The notes: generated from the letters alone by a model not told the origin. Shown: positions 8,590 through 17,730, counted from the first letter of the stretch. The stretch is 64,000 nt of DNA from Sphingobacterium siyangense (GCF_007830445.1 NZ_VLKR01000003.1:62001-126000), one strand, 5' to 3'. Numbers and translations: made by a program.

Positions 8590-9324
8590 ATGAAGAAGTT
8601 TTTAGGCTATTTCCTATCTATTATATTTTGGTTTTGTTTTGGTTTATCCCTAATTATTTTCCACCCCATACAGTGGTTATGTTTAAAGCTGGGTGGATAC
8701 AATGCACATAAAAAGAGTGTAGATATATTAAATGCCTGCCTCGTTGCCTGCTATTACACGCTATTTAATCGGGTGACATTTATCGACAATAAAAATATTC
8801 CAACAGGACAACCCATTGTCTTTGTAGCAAATCATCAAAGTACTTTTGATATTCCTCCAATGATCTATTTCTTGCGTAGATTTCATGGGAAATTTATTTC
8901 TAAAATAGAACTTGCCAGTGGCATACCTAGCATCTCCTTCAACTTAAAACATGGTGGTGCCGCAAATATAGATCGCAATGACCCCAAACAATCTATTGCT
9001 GAAATATTGAAACTTGCCAATAATATGAAAACCAAAAACTGGTCCGCGTTTATTTTTCCAGAGGGAACAAGATCGAAAACCGGAAAAATGAAGGCCTTTC
9101 ATGTTGGTGGAATTGCCACTTTACTAAAGAAAAATCCGAATGCACTCGTTGTTCCTATTGCCATTAGAGGATCATATGAAATGGTACAATATGGTATGTA
9201 TCCATTAACCCCATTTCTTCATATGACCTGGGAAGTGCTAGAACCTTTGGATACGGAGGGTAAGAATATTGAGGAGATCGTTAAATTAGCTGAGGAAGCA
9301 ATAAAATTAAAGGTCGAAAAATAG
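8590..9324 (+). CDS. plsC: 1-acyl-sn-glycerol-3-phosphate acyltransferase
   Basis: Transfers an acyl chain to lysophosphatidate to make phosphatidate in phospholipid synthesis at the inner membrane. 244 residues: N-terminal hydrophobic anchor (about 5-30), the HX4D motif NHQSTFD at 81-87 (His82, Asp87) and the glycerophosphate-binding motif FPEGTRS at 156-162. Length is normal. Divergent from the DUF2089 operon and convergent with the glycosyltransferase gene at 9332, only 7 bases away. Confidence 0.9.
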   Translation: MKKFLGYFLSIIFWFCFGLSLIIFHPIQWLCLKLGGYNAHKKSVDILNACLVACYYTLFNRVTFIDNKNIPTGQPIVFVANHQSTFDIPPMIYFLRRFHGKFISKIELASGIPSISFNLKHGGAANIDRNDPKQSIAEILKLANNMKTKNWSAFIFPEGTRSKTGKMKAFHVGGIATLLKKNPNALVVPIAIRGSYEMVQYGMYPLTPFLHMTWEVLEPLDTEGKNIEEIVKLAEEAIKLKVEK

Positions 9325-9331
9325 GAATAAG

Positions 9332-10462
9332 CTACTTGACCTGCCTTCCTTTCCAGTCGTACTTCCCTACATTGCCCAATATGCCTATATAAGCCAGATA
9401 CAGGATATGAGCCAAGCTCAATAAAGGAAGATACCATAAGAGTTCCTTTCTGCTTGCGAACCTTGTCAAAGGTTCAATAAAAATAAATTCGACGACCATC
9501 TTTAATAGCAATGCAAAAAGTACAACCCAAGCAACGAATTTTACACCGAAAAGAGCAAGAACCGAAGCTACCAAAATCAATAAATTAAAGAACCAAATGG
9601 AAATCCCTAATGCGATGACACCTTTATTTTTATATTTGGTACTTTTTGAAGCCCAGCGTCTGCGCTGACTAATGAATGACTTCAAATCCGGTTTGGCATC
9701 CGTATAAACAACAGCATCTTTTGATTTACAAAACGTTATTCGCTCGGGATATTGTTCTGCTACCTTATGTAAAAAAAGTTCATCATCACCGGATGCAAGC
9801 TCGTCGATCCCTTTAAATCCGCCCATTTGTTTAAAAATATCCTTTCGATAGGCCAAATTAGCACCATTACAGGTCGTTGGTTTTTTGTTACCAATACCTG
9901 CAGCGCCCAGACCTATCAAATACAAAAATTCCAGGGTCTGCAGTCGTTCAAAAAAACTCTTTTCTTCTGAATACACCACTGGAGAAGATTGTAGATAAGC
10001 ACCTTCTTTCTCAAATGTGCTGATAACCGTTGCTAACCAGTTCGACCCCATGCGGCAATCTGCATCAGTGGTAATAATAATTTCACCTTGACAGCATTCT
10101 ATCGCCCTTGAAATTGCTAGTTTCTTATACGAATTCAAACGCCCGTTTTCATTCAATTGAATAAGCTTAACACCTTTCTCTTCATATTCTTTCACAATCA
10201 AAGACGTATTGTCGTCTGAATGGTCATCGATAATAATGAGCTCCAGGAGCTCATTAGGATAATTCTGCCCGAGTATGGATTCAATGGTGCGTCTAATATT
10301 TAACTCCTCATTCCGCGCAGCAATAATCACAGATACGGTCATTGTTGGCCTAATAGAACGGTTAGGTTCTGAAATCAAGGACCAGCCTCTGCGCATCCAT
10401 AAAACTAGAATTGCATATACGCAGGCAAAAATGATCAATAAATAGTTAAGAATTTGTATCAC
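9332..10462 (-). CDS. Family 2 glycosyltransferase, membrane-bound
   Basis: GT2 (GT-A fold) enzyme: VSVIIAARNEE nucleotide-sugar strand, IIIDDHSDD, the metal-binding TDADC (DxD), the acceptor-side GDDE and the QRRRW motif of processive or lipid-linked synthases. One N-terminal and two or three C-terminal membrane helices suggest polymerisation or transfer at the inner membrane. No ATG lies upstream of the domain: GTG at 10462 (17-base overlap with the preceding gene) is my choice; TTG at 10498 would give 388 residues. Coupled to the LPG_synthase_TM gene, a pairing that suggests a glycolipid made and flipped by the two products. Confidence 0.85.
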   Translation of the reverse strand: MIQILNYLLIIFACVYAILVLWMRRGWSLISEPNRSIRPTMTVSVIIAARNEELNIRRTIESILGQNYPNELLELIIIDDHSDDNTSLIVKEYEEKGVKLIQLNENGRLNSYKKLAISRAIECCQGEIIITTDADCRMGSNWLATVISTFEKEGAYLQSSPVVYSEEKSFFERLQTLEFLYLIGLGAAGIGNKKPTTCNGANLAYRKDIFKQMGGFKGIDELASGDDELFLHKVAEQYPERITFCKSKDAVVYTDAKPDLKSFISQRRRWASKSTKYKNKGVIALGISIWFFNLLILVASVLALFGVKFVAWVVLFALLLKMVVEFIFIEPLTRFASRKELLWYLPLLSLAHILYLAYIGILGNVGKYDWKGRQVK

Positions 10463-11441
10463 CGAAAAAATTAATCTTAAAAACAAAAATAGAACCAAAT
10501 ATAGCTGGAAGAATCAAATTAACGAACCAAATACAGGAAACAATAGCCATTACAGCAATCTCTTGTGTGGTAACATAGCTATATAGATTGCTAGCAACAA
10601 AACTTCTCACACTGAAATCAAAAATATCCAATGTAGGCAGAGCTGCCTGAACAAAAAACAGAATAAAAATCATCAGAATCATGGATAAAAGTGGTAGCTC
10701 AGGCAAAGTTAGCTTCATCAAGATGATATACTGCGAAGTAAAAATAACAAATCGCGCCAAAGAATTTAAAAGAACAATACTGAGCTCACGCATTGAATAG
10801 TGCTCCAATACTTCAAAGAAGGGCTTAATTCGCGTCAAAAACTTAATTTTCCCGACCAATAAATCGATCCATTTTACATTGAAATATAAGATGACAAATC
10901 CTCCAGCATAGATAATAGCAAGTAGCCATACCCCAAATTGTACTGTTAAAGGAGTAGAAAGAAATTTACAGATAAACCAAGCGATACTTAGTGACCCCGC
11001 AACGCTTGTGAGCACCAATTGCGCAAATAATCCAACGCCCATCGCTACGGCTCCTTTTGCTCGATGTTGGGGCTGTAGAAAAAGTACCCGTCCGCCATAT
11101 TCGCCAATCCTATTAGGTGTAAAAATAGCCCAGGTAAGCCCGCAGAAAACGGATTGGAAAGCCTTCCAAAATGAAATATGCTCCAGTTTAGATGCAAGAT
11201 ACCGCCATTTCACAACTTCAAGCAACCAATTGACAAGCATTAAAACCACAATTAAAATAAGGGTCCCAACAACCGAATGCTGCTCCAAACCGGCAATTAG
11301 GGTTTTGAACTTCTCAATATTGCTTCTATCGGATAGCTTCACAACGATATACCAGGTCGCTAGGGCGAAAACCAGTATCTTCAATAAAAGACTGATGTAT
11401 TTTTTTTGTCTTCCAGTCAACTTTTGATAATTAGAGAGCAA
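10446..11441 (-). CDS. Flippase-like membrane protein, LPG_synthase_TM family
   Basis: 331 residues, about eight transmembrane helices. Family features include a TWAIFTPNRIGEYGGR segment (about 111-126), equivalent to the PGGVGGD region of the paralogue at 3886, with later helices matching the UPF0104 pattern. The frame is open only back to a TAA four codons before TTG 11441, so TTG 11441 is the longest start and there is no ATG near it. It overlaps the following glycosyltransferase gene, implying a joint role in synthesis and translocation of a lipid-linked sugar. Confidence 0.75.
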   Translation of the reverse strand: MLSNYQKLTGRQKKYISLLLKILVFALATWYIVVKLSDRSNIEKFKTLIAGLEQHSVVGTLILIVVLMLVNWLLEVVKWRYLASKLEHISFWKAFQSVFCGLTWAIFTPNRIGEYGGRVLFLQPQHRAKGAVAMGVGLFAQLVLTSVAGSLSIAWFICKFLSTPLTVQFGVWLLAIIYAGGFVILYFNVKWIDLLVGKIKFLTRIKPFFEVLEHYSMRELSIVLLNSLARFVIFTSQYIILMKLTLPELPLLSMILMIFILFFVQAALPTLDIFDFSVRSFVASNLYSYVTTQEIAVMAIVSCIWFVNLILPAIFGSIFVFKINFFGDTNS

Positions 11442-11520
11442 TGTTACTAAATTTTAGCCAAATGATTAAGTTTTGTCGAACGCAATCCGTGAATAAAACG
11501 CAAAATTTGTATTATTGTAT

Positions 11521-12087
11521 ATGCAGAAGGAAAAGGCGAAAGAAAGAATAATTTTAGGTATAGACCCCGGAACAGTAATACTTGGGTATGGTATCATCAA
11601 AGAAGTCGGCAATAACATATCCTTGGTCTCAATGGGGGTCATCAAAATGGGACATTTAGATGACCATGCCCTAAAACTACAACGTATATTCAAAAAAACT
11701 TCTGCTCTAATGCAGGAATACAATCCCGACTGCGTAGCTCTTGAATCACCATTTTATGGAAAAAACATACAGGTCATGCTCAAATTAGGGCGAGCGCAAG
11801 GTGTTGCCATGGCGGCGGCGCTGGCGCAAGATATCCCAATCTTTGAATATTCTCCAAGAAAGATAAAACAATCCGTTACAGGAAATGGAAATGCTACAAA
11901 GGAGCAGGTTTCCGCTATGCTAAAAAATCTATTAAAATTTGAGGAAACACCACAATTTTTAGATGCCACCGACGGATTGGCAATCGCTGTCTGCCACTCC
12001 TTTCAGAAAAATGCAGTATCAGGCAGCAGCAAGTCGTACACTGGATGGTCCGCCTTTATCAAAGACAACAAAGATCGGATCAAGTAA
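11521..12087 (+). CDS. ruvC: Crossover junction endodeoxyribonuclease RuvC
   Basis: Resolves Holliday junctions during recombinational repair by paired nicks. 188 residues from ATG 11521. The four acidic active-site residues are present: Asp15 (GIDPGT), Glu75 (LESPF), Asp148 and Asp151 (LDATDGLA). The open frame begins two codons earlier with a TTG, but ATG is preferred. No ruvA or ruvB neighbour. The stop codon abuts the stop codon of the convergent gene at 12088 with no intervening base. Confidence 0.95.
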   Translation: MQKEKAKERIILGIDPGTVILGYGIIKEVGNNISLVSMGVIKMGHLDDHALKLQRIFKKTSALMQEYNPDCVALESPFYGKNIQVMLKLGRAQGVAMAAALAQDIPIFEYSPRKIKQSVTGNGNATKEQVSAMLKNLLKFEETPQFLDATDGLAIAVCHSFQKNAVSGSSKSYTGWSAFIKDNKDRIK

Positions 12088-13167
12088 TTACATTTGTACC
12101 TGACGAATCACATTCTTCACATTCAACTCAACAATATCCGTCATCGTCTTACACTTGAGGTAAGAGTTATTTTGATAAAATTCAGCGTAGCCCTCACGTA
12201 ACTGTTTGATATTCTCCTGCGTAGAAAGGACCTGCGTTTGCGAAGCATCCCTTAGATCAGCGATCCGATGTCTTTCACTCCGGACTCTATGCACAATGGA
12301 AGAACGCTCCTCCTGTTGGTATTGCAGCACAGTTTTTTCATTTAGATGCTCCATTGCTAATTTGACGTAGGGAAGATTCTCCTTAAAAAATTGAGGCATA
12401 TATACTTTCGGATTTCCTTCATAAAACTGCTGGTCAAAATCTATTGCCCGAATTCGAAACTGGAAATCATCAAAATCTGGTGTAATCTGCATCACAAAAT
12501 TGTAGGCCCTCATATCCCCCAACAAGGTAATAATACATCGTTCATTAAACTTGACAAATTCTTTGGAAATCCGGGTCAGATTATAATCAGGCGAGAACAT
12601 ACGTGTTTTCGAAAAAGTGTCCCCGGGGATTCCAACAATATGTTCTTCAACCAAAGTATCATGGTCTACCATATAATTCACCTGATTTGGCGACAATATT
12701 TCTTCTAACTCCAATCCATATATTCGCGACGCATCGGCTTGCTTTATGTAAAAATAATCGTACACATCATTTAAACGGTTTACGATACGAATACGAAATG
12801 GTTTAGTATTGCCAAAGCCACAGTACTCTACACGATCAATATACTTATGCTGGACGATTCGCGTATTACCTGATGCTTTCAGTTTAGCATAAATCACCTT
12901 CAATCCGTCATACAATTGATCGATAAGATATTGCGGATACAGTGGAGTCTCCCAAAAAGTATCGTTGCCAAATTTATCCATGACAGGTACTGTCTCCGTA
13001 AAATTCAGTAGATCTTTATATCCTATCGGCAACTTTTCGTCTCGCTGATACAGCTTAAGGTATTTATGAAGTCCTTCCCCTACTTCAAAAATTGGTTTCT
13101 TTTTCGAAATCTTTACATCTTGAACTTCTTCCATCTCTATTCCGTATTTTATTTTTCGTTTACTCAA
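12088..13167 (-). CDS. Conserved unknown protein with protein-kinase-like (APH/HipA-like) motifs
   Basis: 359 residues, no signal peptide or membrane helix. I do not recognise a named family, but motifs appear in the order expected of a kinase-like fold: a beta3-type lysine (YFYIKQ, Lys142), a possible helix-C glutamate in YGLELEE (about 152-158), a hinge-like VEEHIVGIPGD (173-183), a catalytic-loop-like GDMRAYN (217-223; Asp218, Asn223) and a metal-binding-like AIDFD (241-245; Asp243). Compare the HGDxxxxN and IDFE/D pair of aminoglycoside phosphotransferases. No glycine-rich loop is clear. The C-terminal 80 residues are helical and charged. Function is inferred only at fold level. Confidence 0.5.
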   Translation of the reverse strand: MSKRKIKYGIEMEEVQDVKISKKKPIFEVGEGLHKYLKLYQRDEKLPIGYKDLLNFTETVPVMDKFGNDTFWETPLYPQYLIDQLYDGLKVIYAKLKASGNTRIVQHKYIDRVEYCGFGNTKPFRIRIVNRLNDVYDYFYIKQADASRIYGLELEEILSPNQVNYMVDHDTLVEEHIVGIPGDTFSKTRMFSPDYNLTRISKEFVKFNERCIITLLGDMRAYNFVMQITPDFDDFQFRIRAIDFDQQFYEGNPKVYMPQFFKENLPYVKLAMEHLNEKTVLQYQQEERSSIVHRVRSERHRIADLRDASQTQVLSTQENIKQLREGYAEFYQNNSYLKCKTMTDIVELNVKNVIRQVQM

Positions 13168-13521
13168 ACATCACACAGTCTGCTACATTTTGCCCCATCA
13201 TATGCTAAATTCGAACTGATTAGATTTTCAATATGCCAACTGTTTTTCCTACTTCTAAAAAAGGCAATACTAAATTAATTTATCATAATCTTGATATTAA
13301 ACATGAAAACAATCACTTAACCTATAATAAGATCATCATGAAACAATTATAATCACTTTCAATCAAAAACATATAACATTATCAATATGAATAAGTATTT
13401 TTTATTAAATTTACATCTATAAACCGAAAATTCTTAGTAATTTTGAAATAAATTTAATTATTTTAGCTATTGGTCAGATCTTGATGCAACGACCAATTAA
13501 TGAACACAAAAACCATTGTTA
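13168..13521. other. 354-base intergenic region between divergent genes
   Basis: AT-rich region separating the kinase-like gene (-) from the Lrp-type regulator (+). A TAATTTTG at 13438-13445 matches the TAnnTTTG -7 element on the plus strand, but no TTTG is seen at the right -33 distance. No small gene, tRNA or strong hairpin was found. Confidence 0.4.
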
Positions 13522-13995
13522 ATGGAAAATCAATATGCAAACTATGATCTAGACAATTTGGATATCCAAATCTTGTCTATTCTAATGAACGATGCCTCTA
13601 TTCCTTATACAGAAATAGCAAAAAAGCTAATTGTATCAGGTGGTACAATTCACGTTAGAATGAAGAAGATGGAAGAACTAGGTATCATTAGAGGGTCAAA
13701 TCTAATTATCAATCCTCAAAAAGTCGGATTTGATATCACGGCCTTTTTGGGTATCTATCTTGAAAAAGGTTCACAATATGCAGATGCGGTAGATAAATTG
13801 AAAGAAATCAAAGAAGTGGTCGAATTACACTATTGTACTGGCCAATACAGTATTTTTGCAAAAATTATCTGTAGAGATACAGTTCACCTGAGAAAAGTAT
13901 TGAATGAAGATATTCAATCCGTACCAGGGATTCAACGTACCGAGACGATCATCTCTCTTGAGGAGAGTATCAAACGTCAAATCAGCTTAGTCTAG
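13522..13995 (+). CDS. Lrp/AsnC-family transcriptional regulator
   Basis: 157 residues from ATG 13522 (an in-frame TTG two codons earlier is less likely). The N-terminal winged HTH (LDNLDIQILSILMND... YTEIAKKL) is followed by an AsnC ligand-binding (RAM) domain with the VELHYCTGQYSIFAKI core. The family senses amino acids and assembles into octamers. It converges on the arginine cluster, with which it shares a terminator, so it could respond to an amino acid of that pathway, but position is the only support. Confidence 0.88.
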   Translation: MENQYANYDLDNLDIQILSILMNDASIPYTEIAKKLIVSGGTIHVRMKKMEELGIIRGSNLIINPQKVGFDITAFLGIYLEKGSQYADAVDKLKEIKEVVELHYCTGQYSIFAKIICRDTVHLRKVLNEDIQSVPGIQRTETIISLEESIKRQISLV

Positions 13996-14038
13996 TATAA
14001 AAAAAGCTTCCATAAAAATGGAAGCTTTTTTTATACTA
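13993..14038. terminator. Bidirectional terminator containing both stop codons
   Basis: Perfect 21-bp arms (13993-14013 and 14018-14038) with a 4-nt loop aaaa; the core stem aagcttccat/atggaagctt is flanked by A- and T-runs. The TAG of the Lrp-type gene (13993-13995) forms the start of the left arm and the TAA of argE (14031-14033) lies in the right arm. Confidence 0.9.
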
Positions 14039-15095
14039 TCTTTTCTAACATTGCGATATAGAGATCGATCCCTGCTCTAATTTCATCGATATAGATAAAC
14101 TCATCTGCCATATGCGACCGCGCGCTATTGCCAGGTCCCAGCTTCAGAGAAGGGACAGGAATAAGAGCCTGATCGCTCATCGTCGGTGAACCATATACTT
14201 TACGTCCCAGTAGAATGCCTGCTTTGACGATTGGATGCGTTTCAGGAATAGAAGAAGACTTCAGGCGCGTCGATCTCGCTGTGACCTCTGATTTTACATG
14301 AGACTTGATAATATCCAACGTCTCTTCATTCGAATAAGCATCTGTGGTTCTGACATCGACAACAAAGTTACAAGTAGCCGGTACCACATTGTGCTGTGAT
14401 CCCGCCTGAATCACGGTTACCGACATCTTAATTGGGCCTAAAGTTGAAGAAGTCCTTTCAAATGTATAATTTTGAAACCATTCAATATCCTTGATCGCTT
14501 TATAGATAGCATTATCGCCCTCATTACGTGCGGCATGTCCAGCAGTTCCTAAAGCGGTACAATCCAACACCATCAGCCCCTTTTCTGCAATTGCCAAATC
14601 CAATAAGGTAGGTTCACCCACAATTGCAAAATCAATTGGACCGATATCATCCAAAACAGATTCTACACCGTTCTTACCTGAGATCTCTTCTTCAGCACTG
14701 GCGACCAGACAGAAGTTATACTTCAACTCCGTCTGCTGGTAAAAATACAAAAATGTAGCTATCAATGATACCAAACAGCCCCCAGCATCATTGCTTCCCA
14801 ATCCGAACAATTTACCTTCCTCTACAGTTGCTGCCAAAGGATCTCTCGTATAACCCGTATTTGGTTTAACTGTATCGTGATGCGAATTAAGCAATATCGT
14901 AGGTTTAGTGATATCATAATGGGCGTTATACACCCAGACATTATTGCCTTTCCGATGTGTTTTTATATCACGCTCCTGAAAGAAGCGATCAATTAAATCT
15001 GCCGTGAACTCTTCCTCTTTACTTAAAGACGACAGTCCAATTAATTGTTTTAAAAGGGCCAGCGCATCTTCAAATAGACGCTGTTTATCCTTCAT
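14031..15095 (-). CDS. argE: M20 family N-acylornithine/N-acylcitrulline deacylase
   Basis: 354 residues, zinc-dependent M20 amidohydrolase: metal ligands in SHHDTV (His73; catalytic Asp75-like position in HDTV), Asp103 in GSNDAGG, catalytic Glu in AEEE (135-137), and a His in the C-terminal SARSHMADE. Removes the acyl group from the blocked intermediate late in arginine synthesis. With an ArgF'-type transcarbamylase upstream, the substrate is likely N-acylcitrulline (probably N-succinyl) rather than N-acetylornithine. Overlaps proC by 11 bases, so translationally coupled; last gene of the cluster. Confidence 0.85.
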   Translation of the reverse strand: MKDKQRLFEDALALLKQLIGLSSLSKEEEFTADLIDRFFQERDIKTHRKGNNVWVYNAHYDITKPTILLNSHHDTVKPNTGYTRDPLAATVEEGKLFGLGSNDAGGCLVSLIATFLYFYQQTELKYNFCLVASAEEEISGKNGVESVLDDIGPIDFAIVGEPTLLDLAIAEKGLMVLDCTALGTAGHAARNEGDNAIYKAIKDIEWFQNYTFERTSSTLGPIKMSVTVIQAGSQHNVVPATCNFVVDVRTTDAYSNEETLDIIKSHVKSEVTARSTRLKSSSIPETHPIVKAGILLGRKVYGSPTMSDQALIPVPSLKLGPGNSARSHMADEFIYIDEIRAGIDLYIAMLEKIV

Positions 15096-15891
15096 GGTAT
15101 AGTCCTCCTGCTTTATCCGCAGACAGTTTAATTCCCTTTATAAAAGCAGAACTAAAACCGTTATGTTCCATTTCGTTCAATCCCGCTATTGTACATCCCT
15201 TTGGTGACGTCACCTTATCAATCTCTCCTTCTGGATGAGCATTGGTATGCAATAGCAAATCAGCAGCGCCTTTTGCAGTTTGAACTGCCATTTTTAATGC
15301 GTCATGCGCATGAAATCCGATTTCAACTCCACCTTGTGAAGCCGCGCGAATAGCACGCAGGAAGAACGCAATACCGCAGGCACACAATGCCGTTGCCGAT
15401 GTCATCAGGTCTTCATTAATGACAACCACTGAACCAACAGTTTCAAACATCTTCTCAACCTCCTTCAAACTATCGTCCGAAGCATTGTCGCTGGCGATAC
15501 AAGTCATTGATTGAGCTATTGCTATTGCTGTGTTGGGCATTGCCCGTATAACTGTGGCATCTGCACCCAACTCTGCTTTCAAATCAGCACAAGAGACTCC
15601 TGACACAATAGAGACAAAAATCTGATTTGTCTTGTCAATGACTGGAGCGACTTCCACCAATACCTTTTTTAGTTGTTGAGGTAGTATTGCGAAAACAACA
15701 ATATCAGCCCCCTTTACAGCGAGCCTATTATCATTACTTACTGAGAAGCCCTGGCTCGCTTCTTCGGCCAGTGCATTCAAATTTCTCCTCGTCAATGTAA
15801 TATCGGCAGCATTGGCAAATTCACTTTTTACAAGTCCTTTTGCCAAAGAAAGACCGATATTACCGCTTCCGATAATGGTGACCTTTTTCAT
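15085..15891 (-). CDS. proC: Pyrroline-5-carboxylate reductase
   Basis: 268 residues. NAD(P)-binding GSGNIGLSLA at 8-17 and the C-terminal P5CR signature SPKGCTIAGLNEMEHNGF. Reduces pyrroline-5-carboxylate to proline. Its place between argB and argE is a Bacteroidota habit; glutamate is the shared precursor of the two pathways. Two changes to note are Cys in the usual SPGGTT segment (here SPKGCT) and a 27-base gap to argB. Confidence 0.9.
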   Translation of the reverse strand: MKKVTIIGSGNIGLSLAKGLVKSEFANAADITLTRRNLNALAEEASQGFSVSNDNRLAVKGADIVVFAILPQQLKKVLVEVAPVIDKTNQIFVSIVSGVSCADLKAELGADATVIRAMPNTAIAIAQSMTCIASDNASDDSLKEVEKMFETVGSVVVINEDLMTSATALCACGIAFFLRAIRAASQGGVEIGFHAHDALKMAVQTAKGAADLLLHTNAHPEGEIDKVTSPKGCTIAGLNEMEHNGFSSAFIKGIKLSADKAGGLYHEG

Positions 15892-15918
15892 AGCGATCGT
15901 TGGGTTTAGGTTAGATTT

Positions 15919-16716
15919 TTATTTTAATGTCAAGCAAGTGCCAAATTGTCCTTGTTGAAACAAATGCAAATTATTAGCATTTCCAATATAGACCTCTTGA
16001 ACACCTTTATTTATAGCATTGAATGCATTTTGCAACTTAGGAATCATCCCGTCATTCACCACGCCGGATTCCTTAAGATGTTCAAACTCTTCTGACTTAA
16101 TCGTTGGGATTACTGAATTCTCATCTGTTACATCGCGCAAAACGCCGTTCTTCTCAAAACAATAAACCAGAGAAGTTTCATATAATGAAGCCAAAGACAC
16201 CGCCAATGAAGAAGCTATAGTATCCGCGTTGGTATTGAGCAATTGTCCAAGGCCATTGTGTGTAATAGCTGAAAACACAGGAACAAACCCTGCTTCCAAA
16301 AACTTCTTGATGGCCAGGGTATTTACAGAGTCATGCAACAAATCACCTACAAAGCCATAATCGATATCTTTTACAGGACGCTTTATAGCTTTTATGACAT
16401 CCCCATCAGCTCCGGTTAATCCGACGGCATCGCATTTCAAATTTTGCAACTTAGCAACGATTGTCTTGTTTGTCAATCCAGCGTATACCATTGTTACAAT
16501 GCGTAACATTTCCTCATTTGTCACACGACGCCCTTCTATCATTTGGGCTTCAATTCCAAGTTCACTAGCCAGGCGAGTCGCTATTTTACCACCGCCATGT
16601 ACAAGAATCTTTTTCCCTGACAATGCAGAGAACTTTTCCAAAAAAGAATCCAATTGGCGTTCATCATCAATAATATTCCCGCCAATTTTAATTATATTTA
16701 ATACACTATTAGCCAT
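15919..16716 (-). CDS. argB: Acetylglutamate kinase (or N-succinylglutamate kinase)
   Basis: 265 residues, amino-acid kinase fold: IKIGGNII near the N-terminus, the LVHGGGK loop (about 38-44) for phosphate and substrate binding, GRRVTNEEMLR and the NTNADTIA segment. Phosphorylates the N-blocked glutamate at the gamma carboxylate. In Bacteroidota with a succinylornithine transcarbamylase the acyl group may be succinyl; the sequence alone does not settle it. 51 bases downstream of argF'. Confidence 0.9.
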   Translation of the reverse strand: MANSVLNIIKIGGNIIDDERQLDSFLEKFSALSGKKILVHGGGKIATRLASELGIEAQMIEGRRVTNEEMLRIVTMVYAGLTNKTIVAKLQNLKCDAVGLTGADGDVIKAIKRPVKDIDYGFVGDLLHDSVNTLAIKKFLEAGFVPVFSAITHNGLGQLLNTNADTIASSLAVSLASLYETSLVYCFEKNGVLRDVTDENSVIPTIKSEEFEHLKESGVVNDGMIPKLQNAFNAINKGVQEVYIGNANNLHLFQQGQFGTCLTLK

Positions 16717-16767
16717 TACGCAACTTTTCCCAATAAAAATAGTTTTTCAATAATCTATAGGATTGGA

Positions 16768-17730
16768 CTATGCCAAATCCTCTAACATACGTTTCAAAAC
16801 AACCTGAGCAGCCCATACACGGTTGCTAGCCTCTTTAATCACGAGTGAATTTGGTCCATCTAAAATCTCAGAAGACAATTCAAGATCTCTTCTTACTGGC
16901 AAACAATGCATTACTTTGGCATCATTCGTCAAATTGAGCTTCTTGTTATCCATCATCCAATCTTCATCAACACCATATACCTCGCCATATTCTTGATAAG
17001 AAGACCAGTTTTTCACATAGACAAAATCAGCATTCTTTAAACTTTCTTCAAGATTATTAGATATGGTTGCTCCAGCGGTAAATTCTTCACTTAACTCATA
17101 GCCCATAGGTTGAGCTATCGTAAAATCGACCAATCCCTCTTCTTGTGCTTTGCACATCCATTCTGCGAAAGAATTAGGTACCGCTTGAGGTAATGCCTTA
17201 ACATGCGGAGCCCAAGCCAATACCACTTTCGGCTTTTCAGTCTTCTTGTACTCAGTGATGGTAATCATATCTGTCAAACTCTGCAGTGGATGGCGTGTTG
17301 CACTCTCTAAGGAAACAACAGGAACACCACAGTACTTAATGAATTTGTTGAACAGGTCTTCACTATAATCCTCTTCACGATCTTTCAATTTTGGAAAGGA
17401 ACGAAGTCCCAAAATATCACAATACTCACCCATAACAGCAGCGGCCTCGCGAATATGTTCAACAGTTGTCCCGTTCATCACAACACCATCCTGTGTTTCA
17501 AGCGCCCAACCATCTTTATCCATATTCATGACCATCACATTCATGCCCAAATTCATTGCCGCTTTTTGTGTGCTCAGACGCGTACGCAAACTCGGATTCA
17601 AAAATACAAGTCCCAACGTTTTATGTTGACCAAGGTCCTGATTGTCATATGGTGCCGCTTTCAAAGCTAACGCTTCTTGAACAACGTCCGCTACACTAGA
17701 CACATCCTTAACAGAGAAAAACTTTTTCAT
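16768..17730 (-). CDS. argF': N-acylornithine carbamoyltransferase, probably N-succinylornithine type
   Basis: 320 residues. Carbamoyl-phosphate loop NPSLRTRLST (45-54), MHCLPVRR near the C-terminus and the HPLQSLTD segment mark the ArgF' family that carbamoylates N-blocked ornithine. The residue separating acetyl from succinyl enzymes (Glu92 in Xanthomonas AOTCase, Pro90 in Bacteroides fragilis SOTCase) is Val90 here (GTTVEHI). Published work on the Xanthomonas enzyme reported that E92V behaves as a succinylornithine enzyme, so succinyl specificity is favoured. In the operon argD-argF'-argB-proC-argE. Confidence 0.9.
   Translation of the reverse strand: MKKFFSVKDVSSVADVVQEALALKAAPYDNQDLGQHKTLGLVFLNPSLRTRLSTQKAAMNLGMNVMVMNMDKDGWALETQDGVVMNGTTVEHIREAAAVMGEYCDILGLRSFPKLKDREEDYSEDLFNKFIKYCGVPVVSLESATRHPLQSLTDMITITEYKKTEKPKVVLAWAPHVKALPQAVPNSFAEWMCKAQEEGLVDFTIAQPMGYELSEEFTAGATISNNLEESLKNADFVYVKNWSSYQEYGEVYGVDEDWMMDNKKLNLTNDAKVMHCLPVRRDLELSSEILDGPNSLVIKEASNRVWAAQVVLKRMLEDLA

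Noticed and set aside
11472..11509. TTTG ... AAAATTTG pair before ruvC as a promoter
   Set aside because: The spacer is 26 bases, longer than the 19-21 expected, and the -7 element has the wrong first base.
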